In this document: positions 34,130-41,089 of the stretch, in pieces
Numbering within the stretch: the first letter of the stretch is position 1
How the letters are laid out: every line of letters starts with the position of its first letter
Assembly: GCA_011523615.1 (NCBI GenBank)
Contig: WTGJ01000027.1
Location: forward strand, 521,333-585,332
Reading direction: 5' to 3'
Length of the DNA: 64,000 nt
From: Chloroflexota bacterium
Lineage (GTDB): Bacteria; Chloroflexota; Anaerolineae; Aggregatilineales; Phototrophicaceae
The notes under the pieces: generated by a model
What the model saw: the letters and a program-made list of their open reading frames with translations, nothing else
Database searches by the model: none
What the model was told of the DNA's origin: nothing
Position numbers and translations under genes: made by a program

Positions 34130-35059
34130 CTACACCTCCGTTTCTTCCAGCTGAATCATCTCACTGGGATCTTCGATCCCCACTCGCTGCAAAACCCAGG
34201 TCAATTCTTCTTGTGCCTCATGGCCCAATGGTTCGTAGGGTTCTCGCGGATCAGGGTGAGCGATTGCCCCTCTGAGGTACAGGATGTATTTCCTTAAGGT
34301 CAGGTTGATCAAGGGTTGGTTTTCATAACGAATCAGCGGCAGATAGCGGTCGAATATCCGTTCCGCCAAGGCCAAATTGCCAGCGCGAAATGCTCTTTCC
34401 ACGGCAATCAATATCTCAGTGAAAGCGAAGCCTGTCATGGTTCCCGCCGCACCGCTGTGCAGCTCTTCCAGCAAGAACATCCCCCCCAATCCACCAAAGA
34501 TCACAACTTCGGGATTGAGGGTCAGGATGGCCACGATTTTGCGCATCAGGGGTGGATCTTCCAGCTTGAGGTAGCGCGCGGAAGGAATGTTTGTGGCGAT
34601 CTGGGCGATGATCGCTGCCGACATGGTAACCCCGTTCACCGGCGGAAAGTCTTGGACCACGATGGGAATGTCGATCCCGTCGGCGAGTTGGGCGTAGTAA
34701 TCGAGCAAGTGGTTTTCATCTGTTTCGGCAAAGCGGCTGGGGGGAGCGACCATCACACCCGCTGCCCCTGCGGCGGCGGCGTGGCGGCACAATGCCAGGC
34801 ACGTCTCATCTTGCGGATGGCTGACGCCGACTACAATAGGGATGCGCCCTTGCACCACAGAAACGACTTCCTGCAATACCGTTTCTCTTTCGGCAACACT
34901 CAACTTGGCGGCCTCACCCAAAACGCCCAGAATCGTGAGGCCATCCACGCCACACCTCAGCTGGAATTCGACCAGATTCCGTAGACTGCCTGTATCGATT
35001 GCTCCCGTGGGATCGAAAGGGGTGGCCAGGATGTTGTAGATGCCGCGCAGTTCAGCCAT
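34130..35059 (-). CDS. dihydrodipicolinate synthase family lyase
   Basis: Class I (Schiff-base) aldolase-fold enzyme. From the ATG at 35059 it has 309 residues. GAGG five bases upstream supports this start over 35074. The Gly-Glu motif is GVLGEAAKLS near residue 45. The Schiff-base lysine is in RYLKLEDPP near residue 165. VVQDFPPVNGV replaces the Tyr-containing YNxP stretch of true DapA. True lysine biosynthesis is therefore doubtful, and a keto-acid or sugar-acid lyase is likelier. It is followed by the atypical SDR gene and preceded by the tRNA-Glu terminator. Confidence 0.85.
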   Translation of the reverse strand: MAELRGIYNILATPFDPTGAIDTGSLRNLVEFQLRCGVDGLTILGVLGEAAKLSVAERETVLQEVVSVVQGRIPIVVGVSHPQDETCLALCRHAAAAGAAGVMVAPPSRFAETDENHLLDYYAQLADGIDIPIVVQDFPPVNGVTMSAAIIAQIATNIPSARYLKLEDPPLMRKIVAILTLNPEVVIFGGLGGMFLLEELHSGAAGTMTGFAFTEILIAVERAFRAGNLALAERIFDRYLPLIRYENQPLINLTLRKYILYLRGAIAHPDPREPYEPLGHEAQEELTWVLQRVGIEDPSEMIQLEETEV

Positions 35060-35079
35060 TTCTACCTCACACATGCCAA

Positions 35080-35103
35080 ACCCTCATCCAGATCGATGAG
35101 GGT
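35080..35103 (-). terminator. hairpin downstream of tRNA-Glu
   Basis: An 8-bp perfect stem (ACCCTCAT/ATGAGGGT) with an 8-base loop begins 6 bp after the tRNA 3' end on the minus strand and is followed by TTTGG. The T-run is short, so termination may be partial, with read-through into the DapA-family gene. Confidence 0.55.
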
Positions 35104-35108
35104 GCAAA

Positions 35109-35181
35109 TAGCCCCAACGGGGTTCGAACCCGTGTCTCCACCTTGAAAGGGTGGCATCCTAGTCCACTAGACGATGGGGCC
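35109..35181 (-). tRNA. tRNA-Glu (anticodon UUC)
   Basis: A 73-nt cloverleaf on the minus strand. The acceptor is GGCCCCA with TGGGGCT (a G-U first pair) and discriminator A. The anticodon stem is CCACC/GGTGG around CTTTCAA, so the anticodon is UUC. The T loop is GTTCGAAC. CCA is not encoded. It has a very good promoter and a hairpin downstream, so it is a self-contained unit. Confidence 0.95.
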
Positions 35182-35190
35182 ACAGGAGAC

Positions 35191-35219
35191 ATTCTAAATC
35201 TGGCGGATGGAATCGTCAA
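35191..35219 (-). promoter_or_regulatory. sigma70-type promoter of tRNA-Glu
   Basis: On the minus strand TTGACG (35214-35219), a 17-bp spacer and TAGAAT (35191-35196) end 9 bp before the tRNA 5' end. Spacing and sequence are near consensus. Confidence 0.75.
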
Positions 35220-35249
35220 GATGAGTACGGAGAAGATACACGATGCAAC

Positions 35250-35900
35250 TCAAAATTTTTGCCGATGTTCCCATAAGCGACGGCATTCTGCTTCCGGCAG
35301 ATCTTGTACCTCACCCAACTGGAGCGCCAAATGAATCGTTTGGGCCAGGCTTTCGAGAGTCTCCAAACGATGCAGGGCCTGTTCCAACTGTTCGCCAAAG
35401 GTAAGCGCACCATGCCGAGGCAACACGATGGTATGATGTTTCATCATCAATTGGCTCACGGCGACCGCATTTTCTTCGCTGGCGGGTAGCGAATAAGGAG
35501 CCACGCCGATCGTACCAAGCGTCAAGACACTTTCCGGCACGATCACTCTTTGGAAATCAAAATCGTGCAGACTCAAGGCGATGGTATAGGGAAGGTGGGC
35601 ATGGATCACGGCATGGACATCGGGCAGGTTCTCATAAACTACGCGATGCATGGGCAACTCGGAACTGGGCCTGCAATCACTGGTTTGCTCCGGTTGCCTC
35701 GTTGGCAAGATGGAGATTTCGCACAGTTCAGCCGGTTTGACTGTTCCCAGCGCCTTACCCGAAGGGGTGATCCAGAACGTTTCTGCATTCAACCGAGCGC
35801 TGATGTTGCCGCTGCTGCCGGGCGCCCAACCATGCTCAGCCAGCTCCCGACCGACGCGGCAGCAAGCTTCCTTTAATTCTGTCGCATCCGTCGGGTTCAT
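35250..35900 (-). CDS. class II aldolase/adducin family protein
   Basis: Zinc-dependent aldolase or epimerase of the fuculose-phosphate aldolase type. It has 216 residues. APGSSGNISARL (about 26-37) is the phosphate-binding loop. PSSELPMH has the catalytic Glu. HAHLPYT supplies two zinc His residues, and LPRHGALTFG contributes the third near residue 160. It could act on fuculose 1-phosphate, ribulose 5-phosphate or methylthioribulose 1-phosphate; the sequence alone does not decide. It lies 3 bp after lepB and is probably the last gene of the polA-to-lepB minus-strand block. Confidence 0.88.
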   Translation of the reverse strand: MNPTDATELKEACCRVGRELAEHGWAPGSSGNISARLNAETFWITPSGKALGTVKPAELCEISILPTRQPEQTSDCRPSSELPMHRVVYENLPDVHAVIHAHLPYTIALSLHDFDFQRVIVPESVLTLGTIGVAPYSLPASEENAVAVSQLMMKHHTIVLPRHGALTFGEQLEQALHRLETLESLAQTIHLALQLGEVQDLPEAECRRLWEHRQKF

Positions 35901-35903
35901 GAA

Positions 35904-36533
35904 TTATGGCGTCGGAAAGAAGCTGCGACTGATGAGCTGGATTTCACGCAAGGGCCAGTAGCGAAACAGAACTTTGCCGATCAGCAAGTCCCGCCTCACG
36001 AAGCCTACGTTGGGTCGCCGAGAGTCTACGCTGGAATTGCGGTTGTCCCCGAGCACGAAATAGGCATCCTCAGGGATCTCTTCCCAAACACGATCGGGAC
36101 AACTGAATCTTGAGCAAACCTCTGTGATATAAGGTTCGTCGATCCTTTCACCATTGATGAACAGTTGTTGATCGCGAAACTCGATGCGATCGCCGGCAAC
36201 CCCGATGACTCGCTTGATGTAATCTTCCGCAGGGTTGGCAGGGGCGTGGAACACGACCACATCCCCCCGTTCTGGCTCCTCAAACCAAAAGTGGAATCGG
36301 CTGACAATCAAGAATTGCCCCTCTTGAAACGTAGGATCCATACTGCTTCCATGGACGATGTACCTCATGCTCAGCAAATTCACGAGCGTATAGATCACCA
36401 CAATCGAAACGATGATTTCAAGCACATCCAAAGCGTTGTGCCAGCGGAAAGAAAAGGGCAATGGCACGTTGAGTTTCGGTTCATCCAGCAAGGAAGCAGC
36501 CTCTTCTTCTGCACTGAGATTCATCATTATCAC
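35904..36533 (-). CDS. lepB: signal peptidase I
   Basis: Membrane protease that removes signal peptides from secreted proteins. It has 209 residues. A cytoplasmic N-terminus is followed by one membrane helix (about 36-55). The catalytic Ser is S64 in HGSSMDPTF and the catalytic Lys is K107 in EDYIKRVIG. GDNRNSSVDSR near residue 157 is the conserved box E. Several closely spaced ATGs make the exact start uncertain by a few codons. It is between der and a class II aldolase gene. Confidence 0.95.
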   Translation of the reverse strand: MIMMNLSAEEEAASLLDEPKLNVPLPFSFRWHNALDVLEIIVSIVVIYTLVNLLSMRYIVHGSSMDPTFQEGQFLIVSRFHFWFEEPERGDVVVFHAPANPAEDYIKRVIGVAGDRIEFRDQQLFINGERIDEPYITEVCSRFSCPDRVWEEIPEDAYFVLGDNRNSSVDSRRPNVGFVRRDLLIGKVLFRYWPLREIQLISRSFFPTP

Positions 36534-36568
36534 ACCTTGCCACTGAAAATGATTGTAAGCAAAGGAGT

Positions 36569-37939
36569 TCAGGACTTTCCACTTTCACGAAAACTGAAAC
36601 GCAAGGGGGTGCCCACAAAATCATAGGTGTTGCGGATTCGATTTTCCAGATAACGTTCGTAATTAAAATGCAACAATCGCTTATCGTTGATGTGAAAGAG
36701 AAATAGGGGAGGATTCACAGCGACCTGAGTCACATAGCGAATCTTCAATCTGCGACTGCCGCGATTCGGTGGCGCATGTTCGATGACCGCATCACGGATG
36801 AGCTGGTTCAAAGCAGCCGTTTGAATCCTTTGATAGCGCGCTTGCCAGACTTGGTGAGCGGTCTCCAACACCCGATGAATTCTCTGGCCGGTTTTGGCAC
36901 TCACGAAAACGACGGGGGCGTAAGCCACATAATTCAACCGTTCTCTGATCTGCGCCTCCATTTCCAACATCGTGTAGGAGTCACGGGGGATCGCATCCCA
37001 CTTGTTGACCACAATCACCAAACTGCAATGGGCGTCTTTGACATGACCGGCGATGTGCTCATCCTGCTCGGTCACCCTTTCGGTTGCATCGATCAGCAAC
37101 AAAGCAACCTCAGCGCGAGAGATCGCTCTGATCGCCCGCAAGACGCTGAATTTCTCGACGCCGGGTTCAACTTTGCCTCGCCGCCGGATGCCAGCGGTAT
37201 CGATCAAAGTGACGGGGTGCCCGTGCCAGCGGATGTGGCTATCCAAGGCATCTCTCGTCGTGCCGGCATGCTCACTCACAATGGCACGATCTTCCCCCAA
37301 CAAGCAATTGAGCAGGCTGCTCTTCCCGACGTTTGGCCGGCCGACGATGGCCACCCGCAGCTCTTCATGGCTGGATTCGTCTTCCATCGGGGGGGGCTGC
37401 TCACGTTCGATCCTGCGACCGATTTCATCCAGTAAATCACCGATCCCGAGCGAATGGATCGCGCTGATCGGAAACACTTCCCCTAGCCCCAGCGAATACG
37501 CATCCATGGCAGAATCCAGCATCGATGGATGGTCGATCTTGTTCGCGACCACGATGACCGGCACATCTGACTTGCGCATGATTTGTGCGATCTCCTGATC
37601 GGCAGCGGTCACTCCGGTCTGCGCATCAGTCATGAAGATGACACAATCTGCCAGGCGAGCGGCAGCCAAAGCTTGTTCTCGGATGATGGGCAAATAATGA
37701 TGCCCGGAGGAGGCATTTTCACGAATGTCCTGGGTGGCCCGATTCCTGAGTTCGATACCGCCGGTATCGACCAAGGAATACTGAATCCCATTCCACTCAA
37801 ATTCACCGATCAAGTGATCACGAGTTGTGCCCGGTAGTTCATGTGTGATGGCCACTCTCTCCCCGACCAATCGATTGAAGAGCGAGCTTTTCCCAACATT
37901 GGGGCGGCCAATCAAAGCAATGATGGATTTAGCAGGCAT
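36569..37939 (-). CDS. der: ribosome-associated GTPase Der (EngA)
   Basis: Essential GTPase for 50S subunit assembly. It has 456 residues. Two GTPase domains are in tandem: GRPNVGKSSLFNRL near residue 11 and GRPNVGKSSLLNCL near residue 201. Their G3 motifs are DTGG and DTAG and their G4 motifs are NKID and NKWD. A C-terminal KH-like domain (about 365-445) follows. All G motifs are intact in both halves. It lies between ybbR and lepB on the same strand. Confidence 0.97.
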   Translation of the reverse strand: MPAKSIIALIGRPNVGKSSLFNRLVGERVAITHELPGTTRDHLIGEFEWNGIQYSLVDTGGIELRNRATQDIRENASSGHHYLPIIREQALAAARLADCVIFMTDAQTGVTAADQEIAQIMRKSDVPVIVVANKIDHPSMLDSAMDAYSLGLGEVFPISAIHSLGIGDLLDEIGRRIEREQPPPMEDESSHEELRVAIVGRPNVGKSSLLNCLLGEDRAIVSEHAGTTRDALDSHIRWHGHPVTLIDTAGIRRRGKVEPGVEKFSVLRAIRAISRAEVALLLIDATERVTEQDEHIAGHVKDAHCSLVIVVNKWDAIPRDSYTMLEMEAQIRERLNYVAYAPVVFVSAKTGQRIHRVLETAHQVWQARYQRIQTAALNQLIRDAVIEHAPPNRGSRRLKIRYVTQVAVNPPLFLFHINDKRLLHFNYERYLENRIRNTYDFVGTPLRFSFRESGKS

Positions 37940-37984
37940 GATTCAAACTGAGCATAGCCAGGTTGATTTCCTCTAAAACGAAGC

Positions 37985-39226
37985 TCAATTCTCGTTCGCG
38001 GGGCGCAATTCCAACTCCACCAGTGCGGGAACGATGGAAAAGGAGGTGTGCTCAATCAGTTCACTGGGAATCGATGCGGTGGGAGAGATCGAGTGATAGC
38101 CGATGTTCAGTTCGCTGACGTCCAATTCCAACACAATTTGTTCCGCATCCAAGTGCCGCAAGATGGGCAACGGGCCGGCCAAATACATCGATACGTTTTC
38201 AGGATTCAACGTTGCGACGAAACCATCTGGCAAACCAACAATATTCACCGGCACATCTGCAAACTCACGATACCCTTCTTGTGCCTCGATGCCAATTTCT
38301 ACCAGGATCGTATTTTTCTCCTCGACGATAGCCAATCCGGCCGGCAAGATGATCGGCACTTCGACCGCAAAATCCTCCGTGCGATCACTCAAGTCCACCT
38401 TCTCAGTGGAAAGGAATTCAGGCAATGATGCCAACAGCTCAGGTGTGCCACTCACAAAGACGTACTGTGGCTCATACTGGATGGATGAAGGATAGTATCC
38501 CCAGGGGAGTGAGCCAAAGTCCAGAGATGGCTGATGTACGGCAATTTGATGGATGTCGTCGCGGGCCGTGATCACCACAGAAACGGTGATTTGTTCTGGT
38601 TGGATGCGCACATCGGCAATGGTCTCTCCTGCATCATCGATCGCCAGCAAATCGACGGTTTCGTGGAATGAATTCCGTTGCTCATGGAGGGGCAGCCGGG
38701 CAACCACACTCGCAATGGCTTCCAGCTCAGAAGTTGGCCCATAAACCACCACATCCTCAACATCTTTCAGCGTGGCATCGCTCAACAAATAGCCAGGCAA
38801 CAATTCCCCCTCTATGATCAATTCTATCTCCAACTGACGAAATGAATCCTGATCCAGCTGAACCCGGATTTCGCTGGGCAAAACATCGTCCACACTCACG
38901 GAATGCTGATGCGCGATTTCAACCTGCAGGGGAACGAGATGATCGCCACGATCCAAGGTCCTCAAATCAGCATGAACCGCGATGTCATCGCGAGTGAAGC
39001 GAGAAAAATTGGATTCAGGCGCGCGAATGAAGACCGTGACCGAGCGCCGTGGCTCTTCCAATAGCAGCATATTTTCCGCGGTGTGGAATGCTACGGGAAC
39101 TTGAATGAAGCTCCGCTGCACGATCGGATCTCTCTGGAAGGAAGCGAAAATCCATATGAACAATGCCAGAATGAAACTCAAGAGCAACCAGAAAACGTTT
39201 CGAAACAAGGCCAAGGTTTCATTCAT
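37985..39226 (-). CDS. YbbR/CdaR-like regulator of diadenylate cyclase
   Basis: Membrane-anchored protein with extracellular YbbR repeats, known in other bacteria to modulate CdaA. From the ATG at 39226 it has 413 residues; that start overlaps the cdaA stop (ATGA). The frame is open to 39271, but those starts would lie inside cdaA. One N-terminal helix (about 9-26) is followed by several beta-rich YbbR-like repeats, each with the pattern hydrophobic-Val-x-Gly-x-x (for example VPVNIVGLPDGFVATLNPEN). Coupling to cdaA and position before der support the role. Confidence 0.9.
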   Translation of the reverse strand: MNETLALFRNVFWLLLSFILALFIWIFASFQRDPIVQRSFIQVPVAFHTAENMLLLEEPRRSVTVFIRAPESNFSRFTRDDIAVHADLRTLDRGDHLVPLQVEIAHQHSVSVDDVLPSEIRVQLDQDSFRQLEIELIIEGELLPGYLLSDATLKDVEDVVVYGPTSELEAIASVVARLPLHEQRNSFHETVDLLAIDDAGETIADVRIQPEQITVSVVITARDDIHQIAVHQPSLDFGSLPWGYYPSSIQYEPQYVFVSGTPELLASLPEFLSTEKVDLSDRTEDFAVEVPIILPAGLAIVEEKNTILVEIGIEAQEGYREFADVPVNIVGLPDGFVATLNPENVSMYLAGPLPILRHLDAEQIVLELDVSELNIGYHSISPTASIPSELIEHTSFSIVPALVELELRPANEN

Positions 39227-40083
39227 GCGGTACCCTGGCTTTCCTTTCGCCATACCCCTCCCAGCAACCAATGAAACACATTTCTCGTCTGGGCAGGTGT
39301 TTCAGGTATGGCCACCTGCAGCTGCTCTCTCAGCTGGTGAGTGCTCAAGCGCAGCTCGATCTGACCTGCCTGGGTCAATCCGACCGAGCCGGTTTCTTCG
39401 GAGACCACGATGCAAAGGCAATCACTGACTTCACTGATCCCCAGCGCGGCGCGGTGGCGTGTGCCCAGGCGTCGGTCCGGTAGATTGCGACTGGCGGTGA
39501 GAGGAAGAACGGTCGCTGCCGCGGCGATGCGTTTGGCGCTGTCGATGATCACCGCACCATCGTGAAGGTCAGTACTGGGGAAGAAAATGGTCTGAATCAT
39601 CTCCGCACTCAGCTCACCATCCAGCGGAATCCCTGTTTGGATGTAAGGTTCCAGGTTGCTATTGCGTTGAATCACGATCAAAGCGCCGTGTCGCTTATCT
39701 GCCAGGGCAAATGCTGCGCTGCACAGTGCATTGAGCGTTCGCCTTTGATCCATCTCGAGGTTACGCCTTTGGGCAACCAGCTTGGAACTGCCCAAAACCT
39801 CCAGCGCTCGGCGGATTTCCGGTTGGAACACGATGATGATGGCCACACCGACAACGGCCAGCAAACTGTTGGAAAGCCAGCTCAACGCCGGCAAGACGAA
39901 CAGGTTGGCAACCACGAAGAGCAGAATCAGCAATGTGGACAATGCCAGGATCATGCCCCGGACGAGAGCTGCCGCGTGACTGCGTCGCAATAGATGGCTG
40001 GCAAGGTAGAGCAAGCAAGTAACCAATAAAATGTCAATTACGGATACAAGATTGATCTTCTCCAGTATCCACTCGATTTCCAT
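39223..40083 (-). CDS. cdaA: diadenylate cyclase CdaA (DacA)
   Basis: Makes the second messenger c-di-AMP from two ATP, which controls potassium and osmotic balance and wall stress. It has 286 residues. Three N-terminal membrane helices (about 10-85) precede the DAC domain. The active-site motifs are LHDGAVII near residue 172 and GTRHRAALGISE near residue 207, both intact. It is followed by the ybbR gene with a 4-bp overlap. argF lies 37 bp upstream on the same strand. Confidence 0.96.
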   Translation of the reverse strand: MEIEWILEKINLVSVIDILLVTCLLYLASHLLRRSHAAALVRGMILALSTLLILLFVVANLFVLPALSWLSNSLLAVVGVAIIIVFQPEIRRALEVLGSSKLVAQRRNLEMDQRRTLNALCSAAFALADKRHGALIVIQRNSNLEPYIQTGIPLDGELSAEMIQTIFFPSTDLHDGAVIIDSAKRIAAAATVLPLTASRNLPDRRLGTRHRAALGISEVSDCLCIVVSEETGSVGLTQAGQIELRLSTHQLREQLQVAIPETPAQTRNVFHWLLGGVWRKESQGTA

Positions 40084-40120
40084 GATGAAATCCCAGTTTT
40101 TACGATTATGTTAGGAATTG

Positions 40121-41047
40121 CTAATCTTCACTACCCATGAGAGCGACTAGAATTGCCTTTTGCGCGTGCAGGCGATTTTCTGCCTGGTCAAATATCTTGG
40201 ATTGAGGGCCATCGGCGACTTCGTCCGTAATTTCTTCACCGCGGTGCGCGGGCAGATCATGCATGATGATGGCATCGCTGGGGGCCTGTTGCAGCAGCGC
40301 GGCATTCACCTGGTAGGGAAGAAAATCCTGATTGCGCTGTTCTTGATCGACATCCATCCCCATGCTCACCCATACATCGGTATAAATCGCGTCCGCCTGT
40401 TTCACAGCAGAATGGGGATCATGGGATTGAACGATATTGGCGCCATTTGCCTTCGCCAAAGATGCAACGGCTGAGTGATCTACCTGGGGCAATTCGTAAC
40501 CCCTGGGCGAAACCAGCGTGAAATTCATGCCAAAATGTGCCGCAACCCAGAGCAATGAACGCGCTACATTGTTGCCATCCCCGATGTACACCAGCTGGAT
40601 GCCACTCAGTCGCCCGAAATGTTCTTCGATGGTCAGCACATCGGCCATTGCCTGACAGGGATGGGTCGCATCGGTCAAACCATTGATCACCGCGACACTG
40701 CTGAAGCTGGCGAATTCCTGAACGATGGAATGGGCAAACGTTCGGATCATGACCCCATCCACATAGCGCGAAATGGTTCGAGCAATGTCGGCAGTGGATT
40801 CCCGCGAGTTGATGCCAATTTCTTGTGGCCCCAGCATCAATGCATGACCACCCAACTGCAACATACCCACATCAAAAGAGACCCGAGTACGCAGAGAAGG
40901 TTTCTCGAAAATCATGCCCAATATCTTGCCACGCAATCGGTTACTGCTGCCGGATGCCTTCCATTCTGCTTTGATCTCATGGGCACTTTGCAGCAGACCT
41001 CTCACCGTGCCATTGTCTAAACTTGCGAGCTCGATAAAGTGATCCAT
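40121..41047 (-). CDS. argF: ornithine carbamoyltransferase
   Basis: Transfers the carbamoyl group to ornithine, giving citrulline in arginine synthesis. It has 308 residues, normal for the family. KPSLRTRVSFDVGM near residue 51 is the carbamoyl-phosphate loop. HPCQAMADVLTIEEHF near residue 130 is the second motif. The ornithine-side motif, normally HCLP, reads MHDLPAHRGEEI here, with Asp264 in place of Cys. The codon is a clean GAT. Other family features are intact, so activity is likely, but a different carbamoyl acceptor is possible. It lies between polA and cdaA with no other arg genes nearby. Confidence 0.92.
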   Translation of the reverse strand: MDHFIELASLDNGTVRGLLQSAHEIKAEWKASGSSNRLRGKILGMIFEKPSLRTRVSFDVGMLQLGGHALMLGPQEIGINSRESTADIARTISRYVDGVMIRTFAHSIVQEFASFSSVAVINGLTDATHPCQAMADVLTIEEHFGRLSGIQLVYIGDGNNVARSLLWVAAHFGMNFTLVSPRGYELPQVDHSAVASLAKANGANIVQSHDPHSAVKQADAIYTDVWVSMGMDVDQEQRNQDFLPYQVNAALLQQAPSDAIIMHDLPAHRGEEITDEVADGPQSKIFDQAENRLHAQKAILVALMGSED

Positions 41048-41089
41048 GAGTTCAGCTTCATCCCTTCCCAGACGCTTTCATTGATCCAT

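Noticed and set aside
36776-37837. Long plus-strand frames opposite der
   Set aside because: They are shadows of the two GTPase domains, which are unambiguous on the minus strand.
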